The notes beneath the pieces were generated by a model. That model saw only the letters and a program-made list of their open reading frames with translations. It did no database searches and was not told the DNA's origin. From contig JBJETT010000007.1 in NCBI GenBank assembly GCA_051883455.1, positions 39,053-103,052 of the forward strand: DNA of 64,000 nt, read 5' to 3'. The stretch's first letter is position 1; every line of letters begins with the position of its first letter. This DNA comes from HGM11368 sp051883455. GTDB lineage: Bacteria > Bacillota > Clostridia > Christensenellales > UBA3700. A program made the position numbers and the translations under genes. Shown here in pieces: positions 44,160 through 52,012 of this stretch.

Positions 44160-44531
44160 ATGGCAGATATTGCTAAAATTGTAGAAGAAATCAAAGGTAT
44201 GACCGTATTGGAACTTAACGACCTCGTTAAGGCTATCGAAACTGAGTTTGGCGTAAGCGCAGCAGCTATGGCAGTTGCAGCTCCAGCAGCAGGCGCAGCA
44301 GCTCCAGCAGCTGAAGAGAAGACCGAATTCGACGTAATTCTTAAGGCAGCAGGCGCTAACAAAATCGCCGTTATCAAAGTTGTTAGAGAAATCACCGGTC
44401 TCGGACTTAAGGAAGCTAAGGACCTCGTTGACGGCGCTCCTAAGACTCTTAAGGAAGCAATCGCTAAAGAAGCAGCTGACGAAATCGCTAACAAGCTCAA
44501 AGAAGCAGGCGCAGAAGTTGAAATCAAGTAA
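44160..44531 (+). CDS. rplL: 50S ribosomal protein L7/L12
   Basis: A 123-residue stalk protein with an N-terminal dimer domain, an Ala/Pro hinge at about 38-56 and the C-terminal factor-binding domain ('KIAVIKVVREITGLGLKEAK', 'LVDGAPKTLKE'). SD CGGAGG. In most relatives rpoB follows, but here a terminator does. Confidence 0.97.
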   Translation: MADIAKIVEEIKGMTVLELNDLVKAIETEFGVSAAAMAVAAPAAGAAAPAAEEKTEFDVILKAAGANKIAVIKVVREITGLGLKEAKDLVDGAPKTLKEAIAKEAADEIANKLKEAGAEVEIK

Positions 44532-44550
44532 TTGTGAATATCAAAAAAAG

Positions 44551-44577
44551 ACGCACCCGATTGGGTGCGTTTTTTTA
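44551..44577. terminator. Terminator after rplL
   Basis: An 8-bp perfect stem ACGCACCC/GGGTGCGT with a GATT loop flanked by A7 and T6, so it can work for the convergent DUF898-like gene too. The T-run overlaps that gene's stop codon. Confidence 0.92.
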
Positions 44578-44877
44578 TGCTTCGGTGTGGGTGTGAGATA
44601 CAACCCATTTTTTCATTTTGATGCTAAGCCAAAACGAATAAATGCCGAGCGTGATGATAGAAAGCAAAAACCATTTGATATAATTACCAAAAAGTTGTCC
44701 GCCCGTACCGTCAAAAGTCAGTTGCTTGCCATCAATGACGGTACGTTTTGCATACCAACGCTCTTTCATACATACTGCCCAAGGCAAGGCGATACCCAAC
44801 GTTATCAACGAAATTAAAAATTGAGCTATGTTGATACCGATAAGTCCGGCAAGCCCACCTGTGAATTTAGACTCCAT
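44575..44877 (-). CDS. DUF898-like small membrane protein
   Basis: A 100-residue protein with two TM segments (about 10-32 and 64-86) and repeated motifs 'LITLGIALPWAVCMKERWYA' and 'IITLGIYSFWLSIKMKKWVV', which match the internal duplication of DUF898/YjgN-like proteins. The function is unknown. SD AGGAGA sets the ATG at 44877. A perfect consensus promoter precedes it. Confidence 0.7.
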   Translation of the reverse strand: MESKFTGGLAGLIGINIAQFLISLITLGIALPWAVCMKERWYAKRTVIDGKQLTFDGTGGQLFGNYIKWFLLSIITLGIYSFWLSIKMKKWVVSHTHTEA

Positions 44878-44907
44878 AAAAATTTCTCCTTTGTTATATT
44901 TTCTTTG

Positions 44908-44936
44908 ATTATACAACGATTGATAATAATTGTCAA
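44908..44936 (-). promoter_or_regulatory. Consensus promoter of the DUF898-like gene
   Basis: On the minus strand TTGACA (44931-44936), a 17-nt spacer and TATAAT (44908-44913). It is a perfect sigma-A consensus, rare in this window. Confidence 0.85.
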
Positions 44937-45077
44937 TAGCTTTAACCAAAACTTATATAATATTTTCTTATATTTTTAATAATAATTGTCGTAATGGCAA
45001 AGAACGCCAAGCTTGGTAGCTATAAGCCATAAAAAGTAAAACAATCGACCAAGTTTATACCAAAGTTGACAAGCCTA

Positions 45078-45106
45078 TTGACTTTTGGCGCGCTAAATGC
45101 CACAAT
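45078..45106 (+). promoter_or_regulatory. Possible promoter of the sulfatase gene
   Basis: TTGACT (45078-45083), a 17-nt spacer and CACAAT (45101-45106). The -10 box is weak. Confidence 0.4.
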
Positions 45107-45122
45107 AATAGAGAGGTGAATT

Positions 45123-46418
45123 ATGGACAAAAAGCCCAACGTGATATTCTTTTTTAGCGACCAACAGCGCTACGACACCGTTTGCGAAGAAGTAACGCCA
45201 AATCTTTGCGAGCTGGCTCAAGACGGAACGAGTTTTGACTTTGCCTATACTTGTCAACCCGTGTGCGGACCTGCTAGAGCTTGTCTTCAAACGGGCGTCT
45301 ACGCTTCTATCAACGGTTGCATAACCAACGGCATTCCTATGGACCTATCTTGCACGGAAAAGAGCCTTGCAGAGTGCTTTAACGCTGCGGGATACGACAC
45401 GGCGTATATAGGCAAGTGGCACCTTGCGTCGCATTATCTCCAATATCGTAGTAAGGGCGTGCCCCAAGAGCTTAGGGGCGGATACAGATATTGGCTGGCT
45501 GCAGATTTGCTCGAGTTTTCTTCCGACGGATACCACGGCACTTTGTGGGACAACGACTGTAACCCCGTCGAGTTCGAGGGGATAAGAGCTGACAAGCTCA
45601 CCGATTACGCTATAGATTATATTCGCTCGGTCAAGGACAAACCGTTTTTCTTATTTTTGTCACAGCTGGAGCCTCACCATCAAAACACTTCGGGCAAATA
45701 CGAATGCCCCGAAGGTGCAGGCAAAGAGTTTGAAAACTTCCCGTACCCCGAGGATTTAGCGGGACTGAAGGGAGATTATCCAAAACACTACGCCGACTAT
45801 TTGGCTTGTTGCAAACGCCTCGATTACAACGTAGGAAGATTGGTGGAAGAACTCAAAAATCTTGGAATATATGACGATACCGTTTTGGTGTACACTTCCG
45901 ACCACGGCTGCCACTTTAGGACGCGCAACGGCGAGTATAAGCGTTCTTGCCACGACGCAAGCACGCATATCCCGTTGGTTGTAGTGGGCAAGGATATCCC
46001 TAAAAATAAGCGATATCAGCACCTTGCAAGCCTCATAGATTTGCCACCTACTTTGTTGGAAATAGCGGGTATAGAAGTGCCTAAGTGTTACAACGGCAAG
46101 CCTTTGATATCAGCCGTCAAAGAGGACAGGGCGGTGAGAGAGAACGTCTTTATACAAATAAGCGAGAGCCACACGGGTAGGTGCGTGACGACCAAACGCT
46201 ACGTGTATAGCATCAAGAAATGCGGTGTGAAAAACGTCTATAAGGACGATTATCTATACGATAGAGAGACAGACCCTGCCGAGAGACACAATCTCATCAA
46301 TGTTAGAGAATATCAAGCAATCAAGAAAGAGTTGAGGAAGACCTTGATTGAAGAAATGGTCAAGGCGGGAGAAGATGCACCGAAAATCAAAAGAAGAATT
46401 TTTGCTCACGATATTTGA
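45123..46418 (+). CDS. Sulfatase with cysteine-type active site
   Basis: A 431-residue sulfatase-family hydrolase. The N-terminal 'NVIFFFSDQQRYDT' carries the first metal-binding Asp (D13). C48-G-P-A-R52 is the CxPxR motif whose Cys is converted to formylglycine, so an anaerobic sulfatase-maturing enzyme elsewhere is needed. 'YIGKWHLA' and 'VYTSDHGCHF' supply other catalytic residues. There is no signal peptide, so it should act in the cytoplasm on imported sulfated sugars or similar esters. The exact substrate is unknown. SD GAGGTG. Confidence 0.88.
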   Translation: MDKKPNVIFFFSDQQRYDTVCEEVTPNLCELAQDGTSFDFAYTCQPVCGPARACLQTGVYASINGCITNGIPMDLSCTEKSLAECFNAAGYDTAYIGKWHLASHYLQYRSKGVPQELRGGYRYWLAADLLEFSSDGYHGTLWDNDCNPVEFEGIRADKLTDYAIDYIRSVKDKPFFLFLSQLEPHHQNTSGKYECPEGAGKEFENFPYPEDLAGLKGDYPKHYADYLACCKRLDYNVGRLVEELKNLGIYDDTVLVYTSDHGCHFRTRNGEYKRSCHDASTHIPLVVVGKDIPKNKRYQHLASLIDLPPTLLEIAGIEVPKCYNGKPLISAVKEDRAVRENVFIQISESHTGRCVTTKRYVYSIKKCGVKNVYKDDYLYDRETDPAERHNLINVREYQAIKKELRKTLIEEMVKAGEDAPKIKRRIFAHDI

Positions 46419-46460
46419 TGAGTTGCGTTGACTATGCGATAACGTTGATTTGATACAAAA

Positions 46461-46489
46461 AATAGGACTTGAATACAAGTCCTATTTTT
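46461..46489. terminator. Bidirectional terminator between sulfatase and DUF975 genes
   Basis: An 11-bp perfect stem AATAGGACTTG/CAAGTCCTATT flanked by A6 and T5. Confidence 0.9.
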
Positions 46490-46508
46490 AATATTTACTT
46501 TTTATTAG

Positions 46509-47204
46509 TTAGGCATTGAAAGGATCTTCGCTAACATTGGATTGGGAAGATTCTTCAAACGGATCTGCATCGACAACGTCGCCGTCTTCTTGTTCTACGA
46601 CAGGGTCAAGCATATCGATGAGCTCTTTGTAGAAGTTGGCACGAGCGACTTGGTGATATGCGTTGACCCACAAAGTACCAACGCCGAGGCAAAGCGCACC
46701 TACGATATACCAACCGATAAAGCTGAGGTCGAGAAGGAAGAGCTGAGCTTTGTAACCCTTCATAATCTCACGGCTCTTGTCAAGCAACTGCTTAGCGGAG
46801 AGGTCTTTGTAACGTCCGTCTTGTTGGAGAAAGAACGCCATAGAGTAAGCATACGACATAATTATTCCCGGAACGACGAGTAAGAGAGACCACAAGAATA
46901 CGAAGAGCGTATTGAGCAAACCGAGAACGAAGGACTTGCCAAAATCGTCGGTGAAGCCGTCGAAAGCATTCATGATTTTGATTTCTTCGCCCTTGACTAA
47001 GCGATAAGACGCTTTGCTAACCGCATAACTGAAAGGTCCGAATACGAGAAGAGATAGAAAAGACGCAACCATCGTTGCAGCCAAGAGTCCGTCTGCCAAT
47101 GCAGGTATAAGACAGATGACGAGCATAATCATCCATTTGTTGCCAAAGAGTTGATTATCTAATTGATTTCTTGCGTTTTGACGCAATTCTTTGTTGGATA
47201 ACAT
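46509..47204 (-). CDS. DUF975-family membrane protein
   Basis: A 231-residue protein with about five to six TM helices. 'LSNKELRQNARNQLDNQLFG' at the N-terminus and 'LLVVPGIIMSYAYSMAFFLQ' in the middle match the DUF975 family. An acidic, Asp/Glu-rich cytoplasmic tail of about 35 residues ends it. The function is unknown. SD AGGAGG. Confidence 0.85.
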   Translation of the reverse strand: MLSNKELRQNARNQLDNQLFGNKWMIMLVICLIPALADGLLAATMVASFLSLLVFGPFSYAVSKASYRLVKGEEIKIMNAFDGFTDDFGKSFVLGLLNTLFVFLWSLLLVVPGIIMSYAYSMAFFLQQDGRYKDLSAKQLLDKSREIMKGYKAQLFLLDLSFIGWYIVGALCLGVGTLWVNAYHQVARANFYKELIDMLDPVVEQEDGDVVDADPFEESSQSNVSEDPFNA

Positions 47205-47234
47205 ATATGCCTCCTAAAATTTAATTATAATATT

Positions 47235-47263
47235 ATTATACTCAATTATTATACGCAATGCAA
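47235..47263 (-). promoter_or_regulatory. Promoter of the DUF975 gene
   Basis: On the minus strand TTGCAT (47258-47263), a 17-nt spacer and TATAAT (47235-47240). Confidence 0.7.
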
Positions 47264-47367
47264 ATAATGTGGTATTGATTGTATCTGCAGCGAAAATAAT
47301 TTTGAAAAATGCAAGCTGTTGCTATGACATTTCGATAAAAATGCCAAAAATACGAAAAAGCTTGGTA

Positions 47368-47396
47368 TTGACTAGAGTGAGTTATGGTGCTAAAAT
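47368..47396 (+). promoter_or_regulatory. Promoter of the HisC-like gene
   Basis: TTGACT (47368-47373), a 17-nt spacer and TAAAAT (47391-47396): the same boxes as the rpoB and rpsL promoters. Confidence 0.75.
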
Positions 47397-47411
47397 AATT
47401 AAGAGGCGCGT

Positions 47412-48464
47412 ATGAACTTTTTGTCAAGATTGAGTAGAGCGGTGGAATTGAAAACTTTGGAAGGCGGCTATAAAGAGTCGCTGGATTTGTCAAGCCCGAC
47501 CAGTCCTTATCCGCCTTCTCCCGCAGTGGAAAAGGCACTCAAGAGCATAGACGGCGATAGTCTCAATGCTTTTCCGTCTATAGATATCCTTAACTTTAGA
47601 CGGGTAATTGCCGATAGATACGGGCTAGAGGCTAGCAACGTGTTTATCTACGACGGTTGCGACGCGCTGTTGTCGCTGTGTATGAAAGCCTTTTTTGACG
47701 AGGGTGACGTGGTGGCTTTTGCCGACGTGACTTACGAGTATTACAAGCGCTGTGCAACGCTCAACGGCGTCAACTATACGACTATCCCTCTCGACGCTCA
47801 AATGAAGGTCAATATCGCAGATTATCAAAGCGTAGATTGTGACGGAATAATCATTTGCAATCCTTGCGACCCTACGGGTATCGCCGTCAACAAACTGGAT
47901 ATCGTAGAACTAGTATCCAAGCGCCCCGACAAACTCTTTATAATAGACGAAAGATACGCAGAGTTTGCGGGTTCGGGAATAGCCGAATTTGTCAAAGAAT
48001 ACGACAATCTCGTAGTGATTAGAGGCTTGAGCGCGGCTTACGGACTAGGCGGTGTCAACTTTGGGTATGCGCTAGCTAGTGCTTCGCTGGTGTCGGGGCT
48101 AAAAAATCTCAGACCGCACGCCTTTGACTGCGCGGTGGACTGCATTACTCAAAAGGTAGCAGAAGCGTGCTTCGAAGACGTCAAATACATGTCGTTGACT
48201 GTGGACAAAATTATCAACACACGAGAGGACTTTTGCGACAAGTTGCGACAGCTCGGCTTTGACATATTGCCGTCGAGTGCCAATTTCGTGTTGGTCAAGC
48301 ATAATAGCGTGGTGGCGAGTGTGATAGAATTTCAACTAAAAGAACAGGGGATAACCGTCAAGCACTTTAAGACCAAAAGGCTAGGAGATTATCTTAGAAT
48401 TACTATTTCTACACCCGAAAATATGGATTTGCTCATCAAAAAACTAAAAGCTATCGTCAAATGA
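47412..48464 (+). CDS. HisC/CobD-like aminotransferase fold protein lacking the PLP lysine
   Basis: A 350-residue fold-type I protein of the histidinol-phosphate aminotransferase group. 'ICNPCDPTG' (for NPNNPTG) and 'IIDERYAEFAG' (Asp that pairs with the pyridine N) are recognisable. But the Schiff-base site, normally SKAFGLAG with a catalytic Lys, reads 'GLSAAYGLGGVNFGYA': the lysine position is Ala208. 'YDGCDALL' replaces the usual GSDE loop. It therefore should not transaminate, unless another Lys substitutes. SD GAGG. A degenerate dehydrogenase-like gene follows it. Confidence 0.82.
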   Translation: MNFLSRLSRAVELKTLEGGYKESLDLSSPTSPYPPSPAVEKALKSIDGDSLNAFPSIDILNFRRVIADRYGLEASNVFIYDGCDALLSLCMKAFFDEGDVVAFADVTYEYYKRCATLNGVNYTTIPLDAQMKVNIADYQSVDCDGIIICNPCDPTGIAVNKLDIVELVSKRPDKLFIIDERYAEFAGSGIAEFVKEYDNLVVIRGLSAAYGLGGVNFGYALASASLVSGLKNLRPHAFDCAVDCITQKVAEACFEDVKYMSLTVDKIINTREDFCDKLRQLGFDILPSSANFVLVKHNSVVASVIEFQLKEQGITVKHFKTKRLGDYLRITISTPENMDLLIKKLKAIVK

Positions 48465-48497
48465 CAAGCTAAGACATAATAATACAAAACCACTTAC

Positions 48498-48527
48498 GAT
48501 ACCACTCTTTTTGAGTGGTATCATTTT
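48498..48527 (+). terminator. Terminator between the two pseudoenzyme genes
   Basis: A 10-bp perfect stem GATACCACTC/GAGTGGTATC with a T5 loop, followed by ATTTTG. The next ATG is only 13 nt on, so it may act as an attenuator. Confidence 0.75.
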
Positions 48528-48539
48528 GTTGAGGTGGGT

Positions 48540-49763
48540 ATGAAAGATTGGGATATATCTAACGGTTTAGAGATAACGTGCAAGTGTACTAAGGTGCATA
48601 GCAGTATAACGAAAAGGGTGTTGGTGGGTGAGGACGCCGTTATGCAACTGGCAAGTGAATGCAAAAAACTGCTATCCGACGGCTGGGTCGCAGTGTGTTG
48701 CATGCAAAATTGTATGCAATATGCCGACAAGGTAGCCACTTTGCTGACTAACAGCGGATATATGGTGCATAGGATATGCTTTGCCGACGATACGGTGGCT
48801 TGCGAGGAGAACGCTAGCGATTTGTTAGAGATGCAAGAGATGGTGAGATTGATAGTGTCGGTGGGCGGCGGAAGCGTAGCAAGATTGGTTAGATATGCTT
48901 CTACCATACGTCAAAATCCTTGCGTGCACGTCATGACTTGCACCACGACGGCGGATATTTTGGCAACGTCGTGCTTTGGCGACCAAAGCGTCAATCCTCC
49001 GTCTATCGTGATTTTTGACAACAAATTCGCTAGTCAACCTAGCGCCTTGCTTGCGGCAGGATACGGTGAGATATGTAGTTGGTTGCTTAGGCTTCTCGAT
49101 ATTGAGTGGGCTGTCAAGGTAGGGGAGAATAATTCGTGCTCCTACCTTTTGCAACAAATCGGCGAGATAGTTGGGGAATATATAGAAGAATTTAAGTATA
49201 GCGAAAGTAGGGACGCTTTGACAGCCAAGACGTTGCTTATCATAGGGCTGTTGCAACAAACTATAGAGATGGAGATTACGCCTTGCGACAGGTGCGTGCA
49301 ACTACTCGAGAACTTAGACGATATAGAGCCGACGCCTTGGGGAATTAAGGCAATGATATCGACTGTTGTGATGCTAAATTGGTACAAGTCCGCACTCAAA
49401 AGTCCGACGAAACCAATAGGCGTCGGGTTGGATAGAAACACCGTTACCGTTGAGGCGTGCCACGACTTTGGGCTTGACGGAATAAAGCTTATGGCAGAGG
49501 TAGGGAAACAAAAATATAAAAAACAATGGAATTGGATGCTAAAAGAGTATAAGGACGACTTGGCAGACCAAGCTTTGCTAGCACATACCTCTTTGATGAG
49601 GTGCATTAGGCAGTTCCGCCGAATATTCGACGACGCGGGATATTTTTTGGCAGAGTATATCGACTCTACGAGGCTACTAAAGATTGCTAAAACTTCGCTA
49701 ATCGTAAGTCCGAGATATTCGATACTGACACTGCTAGCGGATGAGGGGATAGTACTGTCCTAA
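48540..49763 (+). CDS. Glycerol-1-phosphate dehydrogenase-like protein lacking metal ligands
   Basis: A 407-residue protein with the plan of the AraM/G1P dehydrogenase branch of iron-type alcohol dehydrogenases. 'VSVGGGSVARLVRYAS' is the NAD loop, but the usual Asp after GGGSV is Ala114. 'AAGYGEICSWLLRLLDIEWA' is the metal-site helix with Glu177 in place of Asp. The SGxEHxxSH segment is lost, and 'TPWGIK' has Trp267 where the second metal His belongs. It is probably not a working dehydrogenase. ATG 48540 with GAGG is preferred to GTG 48534. It lies directly behind the HisC-like pseudoenzyme. Confidence 0.7.
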   Translation: MKDWDISNGLEITCKCTKVHSSITKRVLVGEDAVMQLASECKKLLSDGWVAVCCMQNCMQYADKVATLLTNSGYMVHRICFADDTVACEENASDLLEMQEMVRLIVSVGGGSVARLVRYASTIRQNPCVHVMTCTTTADILATSCFGDQSVNPPSIVIFDNKFASQPSALLAAGYGEICSWLLRLLDIEWAVKVGENNSCSYLLQQIGEIVGEYIEEFKYSESRDALTAKTLLIIGLLQQTIEMEITPCDRCVQLLENLDDIEPTPWGIKAMISTVVMLNWYKSALKSPTKPIGVGLDRNTVTVEACHDFGLDGIKLMAEVGKQKYKKQWNWMLKEYKDDLADQALLAHTSLMRCIRQFRRIFDDAGYFLAEYIDSTRLLKIAKTSLIVSPRYSILTLLADEGIVLS

Positions 49764-49786
49764 ACCATAATAAATAGTCAAGATTG

Positions 49787-49809
49787 TCACGGCGAGAGCC
49801 GTGATTTTT
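49787..49809 (+). terminator. Terminator after the G1PDH-like gene
   Basis: A 7-bp perfect stem TCACGGC/GCCGTGA with a GAGA tetraloop, then T5. Confidence 0.88.
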
Positions 49810-49833
49810 GTTTGAAAGCAAAAGTCTCTAAAA

Positions 49834-49916
49834 GTTGCCGTATTTTTTGAATAAAAGGAAAATCCGTCAATACGTTGCCGTATTTTTTTGAATAAAACTA
49901 AAAAATCCGTCAATAC
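49834..49916 (+). repeat. Tandem duplication of about 40 bp upstream of the YwmB-like gene
   Basis: Copy 1 (49834-49873) and copy 2 (49874-49916) both run from GTTGCCGTATTTTTT through GAATAAAA to AATCCGTCAATAC. The copies differ by small A/T-run indels only. Each carries a TTGAAT box and an AATAC box, a weak promoter-like pattern. The duplication looks recent. Confidence 0.85.
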
Positions 49917-49935
49917 TCGCACTAGAGAGGTGAAT

Positions 49936-50361
49936 ATGAAAGCATTTTATATTTTGGTATTGACGGTAGTCGTGTTGATAGGGGTGTCAAGCCTCGTCGG
50001 TGTACAGAGCGTGTTGCCCGAGGGAGCGAGCGAAGCGGAAGTTTACATAGCAAATCAAAATAAAATGACGATATGCGGTATAAATCCCGAGCAACTAGGT
50101 AAGACTCTACAACAAGAGGACGACGTGCTAGGTTTTGCCGTGAGATACGACCTCGGCAAGGTGAGTGAGAACCAGCTGCTTGGCAGTCTAAAAGCGCAAG
50201 TCGTCAAGGTGGAGCGAGTAGGGGATATAACTCTGTATTACGCGTACAGTCACCGAATGAGCAACGGGGTCAAAGTCGACGGTAAGAAGGTCAACGTGCA
50301 AATCGCCGTATCGGATAGCGCGATAACGCTCGGCTCGCCACTGATTATGGGAAGTTATTAA
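49936..50361 (+). CDS. Membrane-anchored protein, possibly YwmB-like
   Basis: A 141-residue protein with an N-terminal signal or anchor helix (about 3-24) and an extracytoplasmic domain. The end 'KKVNVQIAVSDSAITLGSPL' resembles the C-terminal strand region of YwmB proteins, found near spoIID/spoIIQ in sporulating Firmicutes. GAGGTG selects ATG 49936. It is 10 bp before a SpoIIQ-like gene, which supports but does not prove the YwmB reading. Confidence 0.4.
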   Translation: MKAFYILVLTVVVLIGVSSLVGVQSVLPEGASEAEVYIANQNKMTICGINPEQLGKTLQQEDDVLGFAVRYDLGKVSENQLLGSLKAQVVKVERVGDITLYYAYSHRMSNGVKVDGKKVNVQIAVSDSAITLGSPLIMGSY

Positions 50362-50371
50362 TGGAGGATAT

Positions 50372-51034
50372 ATGAACAACAATAACAAACAAAAAAGTGC
50401 AAGTGCAAACAAAGTAGCTGCGTTTTTTAAGAAAAACGGATATTTTGTATTGATGATTGCCTGCATAATTGCAATAGGCGCGATGATTACCATTGCGGCG
50501 GTCGTCAATGCAAACAAGGACGGTTCGACGTCTATAGACAAGCCTGTTACTCCGCCTGACGACGGCGTTGTGGACGAAAAGCCAAACGACGATAAGCCGA
50601 TTGTTACCGAAAAAGAGTTTATTTTGACTTATCCTTTGACCGAGTACGTGATTGGTCTTAAGTTTAGCAACACCGAACTAGTATATTTGCCAACCAACGG
50701 ACATTGGGCAACTCACGAAGCAGTCGACTTTATGGCGAGCGAGGGTAGCAACGTCAAGTGCGTATTCGACGGCACTATTAAGAGCATTACTACCGACCAA
50801 ATGTATGCGACTACCGTGGTTATCGAACACCAAAACGGATATGAGAGCACGTACAAATTGCTAGAAAACGTGACTTTGAAGGTGGGCGAGACCGTCAAGC
50901 AGGGCGACGTCATCGGTCAAGTGAGCGTTGCGGGTGCGTACGAGTGCGCGTCGGGTGCACACGTGCATTACGAGCTTAGACAAGCAGGAACGCTTATCGA
51001 CCCGTTGGATTTTTTACCTGAAGGCAACAAGTAA
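50372..51034 (+). CDS. M23/LytM peptidase-like membrane protein, SpoIIQ-like
   Basis: A 220-residue protein with a Lys-rich cytoplasmic start, one TM helix (about 24-47), a Pro/Asp linker and a LytM domain. The zinc ligands are all there: H115 and D119 ('THEAVDFM') and the H197-x-H199 pair ('GAHVHYEL'). The size and layout (short N-tail, TM, LytM) match SpoIIQ; clostridial SpoIIQ keeps the zinc site while that of B. subtilis does not. A general cell-wall endopeptidase is the alternative. SD GGAGG; cotranscribed with the YwmB-like gene. Confidence 0.75.
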   Translation: MNNNNKQKSASANKVAAFFKKNGYFVLMIACIIAIGAMITIAAVVNANKDGSTSIDKPVTPPDDGVVDEKPNDDKPIVTEKEFILTYPLTEYVIGLKFSNTELVYLPTNGHWATHEAVDFMASEGSNVKCVFDGTIKSITTDQMYATTVVIEHQNGYESTYKLLENVTLKVGETVKQGDVIGQVSVAGAYECASGAHVHYELRQAGTLIDPLDFLPEGNK

Positions 51035-51063
51035 TTGCTTTATTCATAATTTACTTCCTATCT

Positions 51064-51105
51064 AATCAAAAGGAGCTTGCTGAGGCAAACTCCTTTTGAT
51101 TGTTA
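51064..51105. terminator. Bidirectional terminator before the DUF1540 gene
   Basis: A 12-bp perfect stem AATCAAAAGGAG (51064-51075) / CTCCTTTTGATT (51090-51101) separates two convergent genes. Confidence 0.8.
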
Positions 51106-51417
51106 TTGATGAGTATTTTTGGTCATACACTTGGTTTTGACAATGCCGTCGGCTACGTCTACGTATCTTGACGTGCAACGAGTGCCCTTGTTGTAGCAAC
51201 AATCCAAGCACGTACATTGTATGAGCACGTCGGTATTGTCCTTGTACTCGAAGTCTTTGGCTGCTTCCATATTGACCTTGGCTTGTTGAAGCATACCCAA
51301 TTCTCGCTTTTGTTTGGTTTCGCACGTGCCTCTTTTGCCGATATTGATGATGCCGGCGTTGCAGTGGCAACCACAGTTGTATTCACAGTTGCAAGTAGTA
51401 CATTTTAATCCTTTCAT
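51103..51417 (-). CDS. Protein with two DUF1540 Cys-rich domains
   Basis: A 104-residue protein. Residues of about 3-34 ('LKCTTCNCEYNCGCHCNAGI') and 67-100 ('QCTCLDCCYNKGTRCTSRYV') are two copies of the DUF1540 pattern: CxxxxCxYN, a second C, then hydrophobic strand and a last Cys. Each probably binds a metal. The linker is a charged helix. The family is common in Clostridia and its function is not known. SD GAGGAAG. Confidence 0.82.
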   Translation of the reverse strand: MKGLKCTTCNCEYNCGCHCNAGIINIGKRGTCETKQKRELGMLQQAKVNMEAAKDFEYKDNTDVLIQCTCLDCCYNKGTRCTSRYVDVADGIVKTKCMTKNTHQ

Positions 51418-51471
51418 AGCTTCCTCCTTGACGATATTGTTTGTAAATTGCGGTAATTTATGTAAAGTCTA

Positions 51472-51500
51472 TTGAATAAACGCGCCGTATGTGCTAAAAT
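51472..51500 (+). promoter_or_regulatory. Promoter of rplI
   Basis: TTGAAT (51472-51477), a 17-nt spacer and TAAAAT (51495-51500), 20 nt before the ATG. Confidence 0.7.
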
Positions 51501-51520
51501 AGAATGGATAGGAGGACAGT

Positions 51521-51967
51521 ATGAAAGTTTTATTATTGCAAGACGTCAAAGCCCAAGGCAAAAAGGGCGAAATTATAGAGATTAGCGACGGTTACGCACG
51601 CAACTTTATCATCAAAAAGGGGCTTGGCATAGAGGCAACGCCTGCCATTATCAACGAAAAAAATCAAAAGGACGCAGCCAACGCTCGTAGAAAGCAACAA
51701 GAATTTGAAGCCGCTCAAGCTTTGGCAAAAGAACTCAAGGGCAAAAAGATAGAAGTGGAAATCAAATGCGGTGAAAACGGCAAACTCTTCGGCGCGTTGA
51801 CAGCCAAAGAAATCAGCGAGGCATTGACCAAGATGGGCTACGACGTGGACAAAAAGAAAATAGTGGTCAAAGAAAATATCAAAGCCGTGGGCGTATACGA
51901 GATAGAAATCAAACCTTACGCCAACGTAAGCACGACGATACTAGTGTCGGTAAAACCGCAAATTTAA
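51521..51967 (+). CDS. rplI: 50S ribosomal protein L9
   Basis: A 148-residue L9 with 'MKVLLLQDVKAQGKKGEIIE' and 'GYARNFIIKKGLG' (23S-binding N-domain), the long connecting helix and the C-domain. SD AGGAGG. It stands alone with its own promoter and terminator; the dnaB or yybT genes often found beside it are absent. Confidence 0.97.
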   Translation: MKVLLLQDVKAQGKKGEIIEISDGYARNFIIKKGLGIEATPAIINEKNQKDAANARRKQQEFEAAQALAKELKGKKIEVEIKCGENGKLFGALTAKEISEALTKMGYDVDKKKIVVKENIKAVGVYEIEIKPYANVSTTILVSVKPQI

Positions 51968-51988
51968 GCCAATCAAACCAAAATAAAG

Positions 51989-52012
51989 CGCAGACTAAGG
52001 TCTGCGTTTTTT
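51989..52012 (+). terminator. Terminator after rplI
   Basis: A 7-bp perfect stem CGCAGAC/GTCTGCG with a TAAG loop, then T6. Confidence 0.88.
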
